Of a stretch of 64,000 nt of DNA, positions 28,767 to 38,609 are shown in pieces. The translations under genes were made by a program, and so were the position numbers. Numbering within the stretch: the stretch's first letter is position 1; the number at the start of each line of letters is the position of its first letter. The stretch is from positions 1 through 64,000 of the forward strand of contig CBFIII010000013.1 in NCBI GenBank assembly GCA_965662645.1, written 5' to 3'. The DNA comes from UBA5342 sp965662645 (lineage in GTDB: Bacteria > Bacteroidota > Bacteroidia > Bacteroidales > UBA5342). Below the pieces are notes generated by a model. It was not told where the DNA came from. It saw only the letters and a list, made by a program, of their open reading frames with translations, and ran no database searches.

Positions 28767-31115
28767 TTACTTGTAAGTAACCATTAACTTCCAAGTGCCC
28801 GGGTTTGCTTTAAATGTTAAATACTCCTCTGATTCCCCCTCGTAAGCAAAGACCTTAGAGTCCCCTTTAGATTTTCCATTTCTCCAGACTTGTTGACCAT
28901 TCACTTCTAGTGTTTTAATTTCCTTATCAAACTTAGGTATACCAATGGTAGCCACAGTATTCTCTGGAGAATTTAAGTCCATGCTAAACCCTGCATCTGT
29001 CAATTGGATCTCAAAATCAATATTCCCTTTTACGGTAGGAATAGTTTTCTTTAAATGTTTAAAATGAAGCATCTCAGGCATAATTTCGTACTCACTCCAT
29101 CCCGCTTTTGTTGGTACTGCTCCGGCAATATATTTCGACAATATAGTATTTGGGGCATTCCATGCATGATTATAACTACCGCCTTTAGGGAACATCTCGT
29201 ACAGGGTCGACATAGACTCCTTATCAACCTGACTTTGATACTGTTCCTTCATTCTTTGTAAGGATTCCTTTGGTCTTCCTGCAATACACATCGCTTCTTC
29301 AACTATCCACTCAAAGTGAGGACTAGAAAAGCGATTTGGTATAAGCACATTATCTACTATCTCATTGTAATGATCTGCTTGAGCAATACCTGACACAATA
29401 GCGATAGCGTTCGCACGATCATCCTTAAAAAGCTCGCTATTAGTGCTGTAAAACCCATTTTTCCAGTAAGCTTTCTCAAATGCTGGCTTCATTGAATTCA
29501 TACGTCCATCGTACCAAGCAATATGCTCTTCTTCACCCAACACTTGAGCCATTTTTTTAGCTTCTTTCAATGCTAAATAATAAAATGCCGCTTGTATAGG
29601 CTCTTTATCTATGGTGTTTTTTACGCCCCAATCTAACCAATCCCAAGCATCCGGACTTTTACCTTTTCTATATTCAGGCAAGCCGTTTTCTTGCATCTGA
29701 AATAGGTCCAAATAAGCAAACACATAAGGATAAGCCATTTCTAAGGTCTCGACATCCCCAGTATGCAAATAATATGGCCATACGCATTGGGCAATAAATT
29801 GTAAGCTTTGTGTTACCAATTCTCTCACTCTTAATGGCCCTAAAGCACCAAGTACACCGTCCTGACTAAAAGCCATAGTTTGTAGAATCGCTTTTTTCAA
29901 CAACTGACGACCAGCATAATCCATAGAATAAAAAAGATAACCACACTGATCCGCTACATCACCTATCCACAAGGCTCTTTCTCTATCGGGACAATCCATA
30001 AAATTATCACGAGCGCAAACAAAAAGGGTATTATTACCCATCCACCACAAACGTTGATAAAAAGGGTCATCCAACTCAAATTTACCGACCATTTCACCCA
30101 CTGTCATCCATCGGTATTTTAAAGCCTTTACTTTAACTCCAGCAGGTATAGTATACCTAACCTCGTGACCATTCATCCACGAAAAGCTTTCAAAACTCTG
30201 GCTTCCTTCTTTGGTAATATAAGTGGCTGTTATTCTATTCAGTCGATTATCTGTCGTGATAAAGATAGTATCACCTGCTTTTGCTTCTATTTCAAAATAA
30301 GGGGTGATCTGTTTATTAAAAGGCAACTTACAGCTAATTCTTTCTCCCTTGCTAACAAAAGGGAGTTGCAGTGCCTCATTATTTTCATAATTCTGCAAAC
30401 CGTAATCGAGCAATGAAGGGACAATGTTGGCTTCCAAACCATACCAAGGAGCTTCTCCTGCAGCTGCTTTCTCGACTGCTGCACCCCAAGAATTGTCAGA
30501 ATAATCAGGAGTGTACCAAGCCTTATCCGACCAGTCATTCATCGCCTTTTGGGCATTAAACAGTACACTATACTGAACAAGAGCCTTGCTTGCTGGTTCT
30601 ATAGTATTATCATAACCAGGATGCTGAATTGCTTTCCACGAAGAATTAGAAACAACAGTTTGAACCCCCATCTTAGCATAGAAAAGCAGTCCCCCTTTTT
30701 TACTATCAATATGAGTTCCCTTATGTGTTTCACGTCCCCAATACCAGGCTAATATAGCTATGGTATTTTCTCCCTGCTTGAGATAAGGTTGAATATTTAC
30801 AGTTTGAAACGAAGTATTAGTAGGTGTGATGCCTTTTTTTCTGTCCCACTCACCCGCTTGGCTAGGACCACGCGACAAACCACCCTCAAACAGAACCATC
30901 TCGCCATTAACCCACAACCAGAACTTACTATCTACTGCAATATAGGCATCCACATTTTGAGGAACCTTATCTAAGGAAAAAGATTTACGAAAACTCACCC
31001 AAGTATTTGATGGCCCATCTTCCTGTTGCCATATCCATTGGGCACTTCCCCAATCTACAGCACTTGCGTTGCAAAATGCGAATAACGTTACAATAAACAA
31101 AACCGTTTTTTTCAT
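28767..31115 (-). CDS. GH78 alpha-L-rhamnosidase
   Basis: 782 residues from the ATG at 31115, which begins a good signal peptide (MKKTVLFIVTLFAFCNASA); an in-frame TTG at 31154 is less likely. N-terminal beta-sandwich domains (WIWQQEDGPSNTWVSFRK; LWVNGE) precede the (alpha/alpha)6 barrel. The family motif DCPDRERALWIGD is present, with the Glu of RER in the place of the general acid of characterised GH78 enzymes. It would release terminal rhamnose from ulvan oligomers. First gene of the long minus-strand block and divergent from the HTCS. Only weakly similar to the GH78 at 38610. Confidence 0.88.
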   Translation of the reverse strand: MKKTVLFIVTLFAFCNASAVDWGSAQWIWQQEDGPSNTWVSFRKSFSLDKVPQNVDAYIAVDSKFWLWVNGEMVLFEGGLSRGPSQAGEWDRKKGITPTNTSFQTVNIQPYLKQGENTIAILAWYWGRETHKGTHIDSKKGGLLFYAKMGVQTVVSNSSWKAIQHPGYDNTIEPASKALVQYSVLFNAQKAMNDWSDKAWYTPDYSDNSWGAAVEKAAAGEAPWYGLEANIVPSLLDYGLQNYENNEALQLPFVSKGERISCKLPFNKQITPYFEIEAKAGDTIFITTDNRLNRITATYITKEGSQSFESFSWMNGHEVRYTIPAGVKVKALKYRWMTVGEMVGKFELDDPFYQRLWWMGNNTLFVCARDNFMDCPDRERALWIGDVADQCGYLFYSMDYAGRQLLKKAILQTMAFSQDGVLGALGPLRVRELVTQSLQFIAQCVWPYYLHTGDVETLEMAYPYVFAYLDLFQMQENGLPEYRKGKSPDAWDWLDWGVKNTIDKEPIQAAFYYLALKEAKKMAQVLGEEEHIAWYDGRMNSMKPAFEKAYWKNGFYSTNSELFKDDRANAIAIVSGIAQADHYNEIVDNVLIPNRFSSPHFEWIVEEAMCIAGRPKESLQRMKEQYQSQVDKESMSTLYEMFPKGGSYNHAWNAPNTILSKYIAGAVPTKAGWSEYEIMPEMLHFKHLKKTIPTVKGNIDFEIQLTDAGFSMDLNSPENTVATIGIPKFDKEIKTLEVNGQQVWRNGKSKGDSKVFAYEGESEEYLTFKANPGTWKLMVTYK

Positions 31116-31154
31116 GCTATTTTTGATTTTCAATTGCCTTATGGGACTCGACAA

Positions 31155-31898
31155 GTCATCATATACTTGTTTAAATAAATTAACACCATAAGCGATTCTA
31201 AATTAATAAAAAAATGAGAACTAACTTCTAGTCTCATTTCAGACTTAGCAAATCTACCCAATGAAGATCTGCAGAAATAGCAACACAAAAGCAAAAAATT
31301 GAACAATTACCGAAAAATTGAAACTATTGACTTTAATGGTTCAAATCTTCTATTCAACTTTTCAACATCTATAGAAAAACTTATAGTTACCGCTATTATG
31401 AATCGATCGAAATAGCTACATATTGAAATAATAACCCATAAAAAAGATATCTCTTGGCATTCTCTAACCACACAGTTGCTTGCGAGCATTCATCATCCTC
31501 GGTCAAGAAATAAAGCAAGCCTTAGCACCGTATGCTTATGCATTTCTTTACTAGCCTACCCCGCTAAGCCGCATAAGCAAATAGTCAACAGCATTTATAG
31601 ACCAAAAAAAAATGGACTAACATAAGACATGTTAAAATTACAGTCTATAATGGTCTATATTTTCTATTTCAAATCAAATCTTCTACATTTGCACAGCAAG
31701 AGGCATAACTCATCAAAGATTGAAACTATAAACCAACTTATTCTCACAACTCTTGCCATAGAACATAACTCTTGNNNNNNNNGCAAGAGGCATAACTCAT
31801 CAAAGATTGAAACTATAAACCAACTTATTCTCACAACTCTTGCCATAGAACATAACTCTTGTCTCACAAAACAATGCGCCCCATCTAATCGCGAAGCT
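31155..31898. other. Divergent intergenic region between GH78 and HTCS, with assembly gap
   Basis: About 740 bp with no supported gene. It holds eight Ns (31775-31782) between two identical 79-bp copies (31696-31774, 31783-31861), which is what a failed overlap between two contigs looks like. Promoters of both genes should be here; I see no clear -33/-7 pair. Confidence 0.7.
31696..31861. repeat. Identical 79-bp direct repeat around an N gap
   Basis: The two copies are identical base for base and are separated only by NNNNNNNN. Most likely contig ends that overlap by 79 bp and were scaffolded instead of merged; a real tandem duplication is the other option. Confidence 0.85.
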
Positions 31899-34800
31899 AT
31901 GAAACACACACGCATACTATTCTTAATCTTGATTTTGTCTAGCAATCTGTGGTCAAAAAACTATTACTACTTTCAGGATATCACCCAAGATTTGAATCTA
32001 AGTAGTGCTGCGATTACGACGATATGTGAAGATAAAAATGGCTTTATATGGTTTGGAAACATCAATGGCGTATACTACCACAACACCATAGGGGTTGAAA
32101 AGATAGACTTCTGCAAGACTAAAAACAGTAATCCCGAAAACACAAGAGTCTACACAATCTGTAGGGATAGCAAAGAGAATATTTGGGTAGGAGCTCAGAG
32201 TGGGATATATAAATACATAGGAAGCAAAAACGCCTTAGAACCAAAGACACTTTACAACCCAGAAACAAATGAAACCTTAAACAAAAGGGTAACATCTATT
32301 ATCGAAATTGGTCTTAACAAATATCTGATCCATGTCGGAATATCAGCTTATATCTATATGGAAAATGATAGTATTTTACAATCAATTAAACCTAAGTTGA
32401 AAGGCAATATCACCTACCTCAATAAAGACAAAGATGGAAGCATTTATTTTGGAATGAGTGATGGTAAAGTTTACTATTCAAACGATAGTTTAAAAACCAT
32501 TCGCTTACTCTACAATTCGACAAAAGGTCGGGTGTCTGCTGTATGCAAAGATGGCAATAAGTATTACATTGGCTTTAATGACGAAGGCATAGACATCATA
32601 AATCCCAATGGTGCAAAAATTGGGGAAATGAGTAGCCAACTAAAAGGAGACAATTACCTAAAATATGATCAAATCCGTCAAATTATTAAACGGAAAAATA
32701 ATGAAATATGGATAGCTACACGTTTTGGCATCATCGTACTAGACCAAGGCAAACAGACTTTATTAGACTCTCGAAAAGAAGTTGGCTTACCACATAGCAC
32801 GATTTTCACCTTGCATGAAGGACGTAATGATAATATTTGGGTGGGGACATATTCTGGTGGACTAGCTTATTATTCTGACTATAATTACATCTTCAAATAT
32901 AACCCAATTGATTATGGTAAAAAACAAGTGGTAAGAAGCGGGGTCTCGTCTTTTTGTGAAGATGCCCGAGGCTATATATGGATAGGCAGCGAAGATGAAG
33001 GAGGGATCAAAGTTTACGACCCCAAAACAGATACGTACATTAATGAGTTAAGCCCCGAATTAGACCAGAAAACCAAAGGTGTAAAAACAATTGATGCTGT
33101 AGAGCACAATCTAATAGCCATAGGAAAAGCTTTCAGCAATAAAATACTTCTATACAACTACGAGAAGCATAAAGTAGAAGCAGATATCGAACTCCCATTA
33201 AAAGAAGAACCTGGAATACTAAGAATAAAATACTTTAACGGGAAGTTATGGGTCACGGACCGTTCAAAATTGATTAGTTATGATCTAAAGACAAAAGAAA
33301 TAAAAGAGATAATAAAATACCCAGGGCGGGTTTGGCAATTATATTTTGATTCATCACATAATCTATGGATAAGCTCTACAATGGGGCTATATATCAAAAA
33401 ACCAGGCGCAGAAAAAGCAGAGAGAATTGTATTTTCAGATGCCTCTACTCATCTGAACGAAATAGGGATCTATTCTATTTACGAAGATAAAAATGGTATT
33501 TTATGGCTTGGAACTATGGGAGAGGGATTATATCTGTATTCTATAGAAAAAGGCACCATTACTCCTGCACCTGACCACCAACTAACACAGGATGCAGATA
33601 TTTACAGTGTGATTAAAGACGCTAAAAACAACACTTGGTACAATACGAACCTAGGACTATATCGCTATGACGTAAGCAACAAGCAAACCGATTATTATGG
33701 TTCAAATGATGGTTTCTCCAACATACGCACCATCCCCAATTCTGCGTATTGTAGCCAAGAAGGAAAACTATATTTTGGCACAACTAATGGTTTTAACATA
33801 ATCGATCCCAAAAACATTAAAACAAATCCCTACGCTCCCTCAGTCTATCTAGCAAGTATGAAGGTCAACAATGAACCATTTAAAAACAAAGATACAGATA
33901 CAATCAAGCTAAATCAACTAAAAAGCATCACCTTAAAATCAAACCAGAATACACTAATATTCAATGTCAGAACCAACAACTATATCAAACCAGAAAAAAC
34001 CAAATATAGATATCGACTAAAAAATTACGAAGACAGTTGGGTAGAAACATCTCAGAATAAGGACATCGTCTTTACCAAAGTGCCATCGGGCACCTACCTT
34101 TTTGAAGCTTATGGTACTAACAACGACAATGTATGGAGTAAAAAACCTTACCAGTTGCAAATAATCATTCGTGCTCCGCTATACAGAAGATGGTATGCTA
34201 TATTGTTATACATAGGGATAATATGCACTATCATCAATATAATATACAAAGAAATAAAGACAAAGATTAATCTAAAAAAAGAAATCACAGAGGAACGACA
34301 CAAATTGCAAACAAGCGAACTCATTAACAATGAAAAAATAAAACTCTTTACCAATATTTCACACGAACTTCGCACCCCATTATCTTTGATAATGTCTCCC
34401 ATCAAGACATTATTGAAAAACAACACCTTTGATGAGCAAACCAAACACCTCTTACAAGTTGCTGATAGAAATACGACACGCTTACTAAAAATTGCCAATC
34501 AAACACTCGATTTCAGACTTATTGAAAAAGAAAAGTTAGAACCATTTTTTGAAAAGCATGACATTGTTCAGCTCACAAAGGAAGTATATCTATACTTTCA
34601 ACATGAAATAAGTGACCGTCAAATCAACTTTACTTTCTTCTGTGAATTCCAGAGACTAGAGGCTTCTATTGACAGAGACAAGGTCGAAAAAATCATCTAC
34701 AATTTATTATCCAACGCCATTAAGTTTACACCTGAGAATGAGAGTATTTCTATATCTATCAGCAAGAAAAGCTTAACATTAGATGATTACAAGGATAACA

Positions 34801-35900
34801 CTTGCGCAGGCGAAAAATTCACAGGGAAAGCCATTGTTATCACTATAAAAGATACAGGACCAGGCATAAAACCACAATTTCTTCCACACATATTTGAACG
34901 TTTCACAAAAGGCAACGACGCACACGAAATGAGTAGTGGTATAGGTTTGCACATGTGTAAAGAGTATTCCAAAATGAATAACGGGAATATGCTATTGAGC
35001 ACAGAAGAGGGCAAAGGGGCTTCTTTTAGCCTTAATCTTCCATTAACAGATGACACCAAATATGAACTGAAGGCACAAAAGCAACAAATAAAACTCAGCA
35101 CTACGAATCAGAAGGAAAGTCAAAACATAGTCGCTATTGAAAACTCCAAGCAATATACCGTAATGATTGTAGAGGATAATTCAGAACTCCGAAGATTTCT
35201 TAGGGATTCTCTTCAGGAGTACTTTAAAATAATCACAGCCAACAGAGGAGAAAAAGCATTAGAGGTACTAAAAGATGTCATCCCAGACGTAATAATCACT
35301 GATGTATCAATGCCTGGCATAACAGGTATCAATCTACTCAAAACAATCAAAGAAGATGAGAAAATACAGCATATTCCAATTATTGTAATGACAGCCCATG
35401 TAGAGCGCAATTACCAAATGGAAAGCGTACTATGTGGCGCTGAGGCATTTTTCACAAAACCCATTGACGAGGCTCTTCTATTAGCACAAATCAATAATAG
35501 CATTGCAAAAAAGAACAAAGAAACAACTATCCCTACCCCAGAACCAACAACTATAGAAGAACATAGCTTTGTTGCAAACGCAGAAAAAATCATTAAAGAA
35601 AATTTGCAAAACCCTCAATTTAAGATTAAAGATTTACTTAAAGAATTAAATGTGAGCAAAACGACATTAGGCCGAAAACTAAAAGCCGAAACACAACTAA
35701 ACACGTCGGCTTTTGTAAGAGACGTACGATTAAGAAATGCAGTTCAATTAATCTGTAGCAGAAAATTCAGCATCCACGAAATCGCTGCTTATGTAGGATA
35801 TAATTCGACCTCTTACTTCATCAGAACATTTAAAACAAAATACGGAGTTACACCTAAAGAATACCAAGAACAATCAAAAGAAAAGAGCTCTAAGGACTAA
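31899..35900 (+). CDS. Hybrid two-component regulator (HTCS): propeller sensor, histidine kinase, receiver, AraC output
   Basis: 1333 residues from the ATG at 31899, which starts a signal peptide (MKHTRILFLILILSSNLWS); a longer frame from 31629 crosses the N gap and is not credible. Order: Reg_prop periplasmic propeller, Y_Y_Y domain, one membrane helix (about 767-785), HisKA with His822 (ISHELRTP), HATPase, receiver with Asp1135 (IITDVSMPG) and an AraC-type double HTH (about 1228-1333). HTCS proteins bind polysaccharide breakdown products in the periplasm and activate the local genes. Divergent from GH78. Two partial relatives exist at 37982-38255 and 51087-51546. Confidence 0.95.
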   Translation: MKHTRILFLILILSSNLWSKNYYYFQDITQDLNLSSAAITTICEDKNGFIWFGNINGVYYHNTIGVEKIDFCKTKNSNPENTRVYTICRDSKENIWVGAQSGIYKYIGSKNALEPKTLYNPETNETLNKRVTSIIEIGLNKYLIHVGISAYIYMENDSILQSIKPKLKGNITYLNKDKDGSIYFGMSDGKVYYSNDSLKTIRLLYNSTKGRVSAVCKDGNKYYIGFNDEGIDIINPNGAKIGEMSSQLKGDNYLKYDQIRQIIKRKNNEIWIATRFGIIVLDQGKQTLLDSRKEVGLPHSTIFTLHEGRNDNIWVGTYSGGLAYYSDYNYIFKYNPIDYGKKQVVRSGVSSFCEDARGYIWIGSEDEGGIKVYDPKTDTYINELSPELDQKTKGVKTIDAVEHNLIAIGKAFSNKILLYNYEKHKVEADIELPLKEEPGILRIKYFNGKLWVTDRSKLISYDLKTKEIKEIIKYPGRVWQLYFDSSHNLWISSTMGLYIKKPGAEKAERIVFSDASTHLNEIGIYSIYEDKNGILWLGTMGEGLYLYSIEKGTITPAPDHQLTQDADIYSVIKDAKNNTWYNTNLGLYRYDVSNKQTDYYGSNDGFSNIRTIPNSAYCSQEGKLYFGTTNGFNIIDPKNIKTNPYAPSVYLASMKVNNEPFKNKDTDTIKLNQLKSITLKSNQNTLIFNVRTNNYIKPEKTKYRYRLKNYEDSWVETSQNKDIVFTKVPSGTYLFEAYGTNNDNVWSKKPYQLQIIIRAPLYRRWYAILLYIGIICTIINIIYKEIKTKINLKKEITEERHKLQTSELINNEKIKLFTNISHELRTPLSLIMSPIKTLLKNNTFDEQTKHLLQVADRNTTRLLKIANQTLDFRLIEKEKLEPFFEKHDIVQLTKEVYLYFQHEISDRQINFTFFCEFQRLEASIDRDKVEKIIYNLLSNAIKFTPENESISISISKKSLTLDDYKDNTCAGEKFTGKAIVITIKDTGPGIKPQFLPHIFERFTKGNDAHEMSSGIGLHMCKEYSKMNNGNMLLSTEEGKGASFSLNLPLTDDTKYELKAQKQQIKLSTTNQKESQNIVAIENSKQYTVMIVEDNSELRRFLRDSLQEYFKIITANRGEKALEVLKDVIPDVIITDVSMPGITGINLLKTIKEDEKIQHIPIIVMTAHVERNYQMESVLCGAEAFFTKPIDEALLLAQINNSIAKKNKETTIPTPEPTTIEEHSFVANAEKIIKENLQNPQFKIKDLLKELNVSKTTLGRKLKAETQLNTSAFVRDVRLRNAVQLICSRKFSIHEIAAYVGYNSTSYFIRTFKTKYGVTPKEYQEQSKEKSSKD

Positions 35901-36200
35901 TACCCTTATAAATCTCGGAATGATTGAAGAGTATAAATAGTGATTAAAATACAATGACGTATTATACCAAGTGTCTAAACTGTGCTAAAGCATCTAAAGC
36001 CAAATAGCATCATAACTAACGCAGATTCCCACATTGGTGAGCCTCCGCTAAAGTATAGGCGTCACACGGTTCACAAATCATTTAATACTCTATTTACATA
36101 TATGTAAATTATTCAAATTAGACGCGATAGCCAAATATCAGAAACAAAAAAAGGGAAACTAACACTTAGCTCCCCCTTTAATAAATACGAAAAGTTTATA
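35901..36200. other. Intergenic region between convergent HTCS and secreted module
   Basis: 300 bp without a gene. It contains a perfect palindrome TTTACATATATGTAAA (36093-36108) and a weak terminator candidate (36149-36180). Confidence 0.5.
36149..36180. terminator. Weak terminator candidate
   Basis: AAAGGGA and TCCCCCTTT can pair over an 18-nt loop between the 3' ends of two convergent genes. The stem is short. Confidence 0.3.
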
Positions 36201-37304
36201 TTATCTAACAAGTACTTTTTGAACGTTATCAGAAACGCGTACCATATAGATACCTTGACTCAAATCTATAGTTAGCTGAGAACTTGTCACAGTATTAGCA
36301 AACACTTTTGTACCACTGATACTATATATTTCAAGTTTTTCGCCCATTGGCAGTGCCTTCAATTGAATCGCACCTGTAGTTCCTACACAATCAAAAGATG
36401 CAAGAGCAACTTCATTAAGACCTGTAGCGACACCACTACTTACTGTAGCAACAGAATAGTTATAAGCTAAATCTTTATGAATTATGGCGTAGCGGTAGCT
36501 AACACCCTCCTGAGCAGCATTATCAGTATAGTTGGTTACACCTGGTGCCACTTCACCTATGACAGCCCAATCAGCTATGGAATCAAGAGATGCCATAGAC
36601 GTTGAATAAGCAACTTGATCCAAAGCAACAGGAGCCTCAGCACTTGAAAGACTAGTACGCAGTATAAGTGTACCACTTAAGCCTGATTTTGCATCACTCC
36701 CTTCGGTCCAACTAAAGATATTAGCACTTGCCCCTTCAACAAATGCTGTTGCTGGAAGTGGTGCATCTATGTCAATAGTAGCACTAGTATCACAATATAT
36801 AACAATATCATCAATATAATAGGTAAAACTAGCAGTAGTAGTAAGTCGAACAACAGCTTTAAGAGCTGGTTCGTTTTCAGAAGCTCTTGAAAACAAAGTA
36901 CGTACATATCCATCGCTACTCACAATTGTATCTGGAGCAGGAGATGAACCACCAATGGTTGGAGCGAAAAAACCTACAGTAGTATCTGATATAGACACCC
37001 AACAAATCATGTGTATATTAGTTGTATTTGCTATCTGGTCTATTGTTTGAACACGATTACTATAATATTTGGCTGCCTGAGCACCATCAACATCAAAGAC
37101 TAAGCAGGAATTACCAGACCTCGCATTAGTACCGATACTTTTAGTGATTACAGCACCACCATTCGTTTTATCCCACGAATCAAGTGAAATAGAACTCTCC
37201 TCCTCCATGTTTAAACACAGATTAGATTGACTGAAAACCGACACACTGGCAAACAATGCGAATAAAACTACAATAGTTTTTAAATTGTTACTTTTTTGTT
37301 TCAT
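36201..37304 (-). CDS. Secreted protein equivalent to the C-terminal module of the BNR_4 lyase (CBM-like, FN3-like, T9SS tail)
   Basis: 367 residues with signal peptide (1-25). The jelly-roll part (about 28-172, ending YYIDDIVIYCD), the FN3-like part (WTEGSDAKSGLSGTLILRTS; YRYAIIHKDLAYNYS) and the T9SS domain (GIYMVRVSD) align in order with about 585-930 of the lyase at 4980-7772. No catalytic domain remains. It is a stand-alone secreted binding protein or the left-over of a lyase that lost its catalytic half; the clean signal peptide in front argues for a working gene. Convergent with the HTCS gene. Function as a surface glycan binder is inferred. Confidence 0.8.
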   Translation of the reverse strand: MKQKSNNLKTIVVLFALFASVSVFSQSNLCLNMEEESSISLDSWDKTNGGAVITKSIGTNARSGNSCLVFDVDGAQAAKYYSNRVQTIDQIANTTNIHMICWVSISDTTVGFFAPTIGGSSPAPDTIVSSDGYVRTLFSRASENEPALKAVVRLTTTASFTYYIDDIVIYCDTSATIDIDAPLPATAFVEGASANIFSWTEGSDAKSGLSGTLILRTSLSSAEAPVALDQVAYSTSMASLDSIADWAVIGEVAPGVTNYTDNAAQEGVSYRYAIIHKDLAYNYSVATVSSGVATGLNEVALASFDCVGTTGAIQLKALPMGEKLEIYSISGTKVFANTVTSSQLTIDLSQGIYMVRVSDNVQKVLVR

Positions 37305-37689
37305 AATATTTAATATAAGATTAATAAAATAATAAAATATAACTCCAGAAGATCAAGCAAGTAGAAACCACTTACTAGTCCATTCCTCATATTGATAATT
37401 GAACATTCAAATAATAACTGAGGCAAATCTAGAGGGATTAAAAGTCAAGGTATAGAACATATAAACCACATTTTATTAATCTCAACTCAAAATTGAAATT
37501 AGGATCCAAAATGGATCTATTTTTCAATTTCCATAAAAAAAACAATTCCAAAATCAAAATTGTGATGATATCATCTTCAATCGACATCAGACATCAAAAA
37601 CCTATGAAACAACAGCATAGAAAACAGGTGTTTCGGGACTCCATGATTTAGGATTTTTCACTTCAAGATCCACCGCAATAGGTTCAGGA
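37305..37689. other. Intergenic stretch before the IS4 remnant
   Basis: About 385 bp with no gene; a GATGATATCATC palindrome at 37564-37575 is the only structure I see. Confidence 0.4.
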
Positions 37690-37985
37690 TTTATGATTTT
37701 TTAATGGTAGAATTCAACACTTCTCCTGTTTAGTCAAGTTTTGGGATAAAGAACATGACCGAGACTTCATTTTGTTAACAAATGCAATGCTCATATCAGC
37801 CCCTCAAATTGTAGAACTTTACAAGAATCGTTGACATGTAGAGTTGTTCTTCAAATGGCTAAAGCAAGATCTTAAAATCAAGAAATATGGGGGGGGCTAC
37901 AGAGAACGCAGTAAGAATACAAATCTATTCGGCAATAAGTACCTATGGCTTGGTGGCACTAATTCAAAAAGAGCTAAAAAAGACT
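37690..37985 (+). mobile_element. Degenerate IS4-family transposase remnant (C-terminal part)
   Basis: Translation gives KFWDKEHDRDFILLTNAMLI, then an in-frame TGA where the conserved YK(K)RW Trp should be, then VELFFKWLKQDLKIK (the catalytic-Glu block of IS4 transposases). After a run of eight Gs the match moves to another frame (ATENAVRIQIYSAISTYGLV ALIQKELK). A nonsense change, a frameshift and missing ends show it is dead. It joins directly to a receiver-domain fragment at about 37982. Confidence 0.8.
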
Positions 37986-38257
37986 CAGCACTACGGAAAA
38001 TGGAAAGTCAAAGCCTTGTTACTTTCGAAAACTCCAAGCAGTACAACGTATTGATCGTACAGGATGATGCAGAGCTCCAAAGCTTTCTTAAGGATTCTCT
38101 TAAGGACTACTTTAAAATAATCACAGCCGACAAAGGAGAAAAAGCGTTAGATGTACTAAAAGACATCATCAATGACCTAATAATCAATGACATATCAATG
38201 CCCAGCATAACAGGTATTGATCTACTCAAAACGATCAAAGTAGATGTAAAAACTTAG
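37844..38257 (+). pseudogene. Chimeric open frame: IS4 fragment fused to an HTCS receiver-domain fragment
   Basis: The 137-codon frame is not a real gene. Its first third is frameshifted transposase; from about 37982 it matches the kinase-receiver linker and the first ~80 residues of the HTCS receiver (YNVLIVQDDAELQSFL, then NDISMPSITGIDLLKTIK). It ends a few codons after KTIK at a junction with the GH106 fragment. The receiver has lost its second half, including the Thr/Lys switch residues. Codon differences show it derives from another HTCS gene, not from a recent copy of 31899-35900. Confidence 0.82.
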
Positions 38258-38572
38258 GCCGAGGCGTTCACACTCTGCTGCTGCGTATGCCGTTTTTTCG
38301 ATATGTTCTGGCGAATTAAAAATGGTCTTGCCCTTGGGTATCACATGTATGACGTTGAATAAAATGATACCACCAATACCTGCATCGGCCATGGCTTCTA
38401 GATCTTTAGTAAGACCTACTTCACTCATGTTCCCATGCATCCATGTGCGCGGCTTGGCAGATTGAGGTGGGTTTTTAAAGTTTTGTTCTAAATCTGCTGC
38501 TACCTGTTTTTGTGCAAAACTTACTGGCACAGCAAATAATATTACTGCCAATAAAATTCCTAATCGTTTCAT
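38222..38572 (-). pseudogene. Truncated GH106 alpha-L-rhamnosidase (N-terminal fragment)
   Basis: A signal peptide (MKRLGILLAVILFAVPVSFA) and about 80 residues typical of GH106 N-termini (FKNPPQSAKPRTW, DLEAMADAGIGGI, IPKGKTIFNSPEHI, AAECERLGL) end abruptly at about 38258. The last eight codons are simply the antisense of the receiver fragment. Full-length GH106 enzymes have about 900-1100 residues, as at 42789-45662. It is the tail-to-tail scar of a rearrangement. Confidence 0.85.
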
Positions 38573-38609
38573 CTCGTATTGTACTTATTACGTTGTTTTC
38601 ATTGACTGA

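Noticed and set aside
31629..31898. N-terminal extension of the HTCS through the N gap
   Set aside because: It consists of the duplicated 79-bp stretch and Ns; the ATG at 31899 gives a proper signal peptide.
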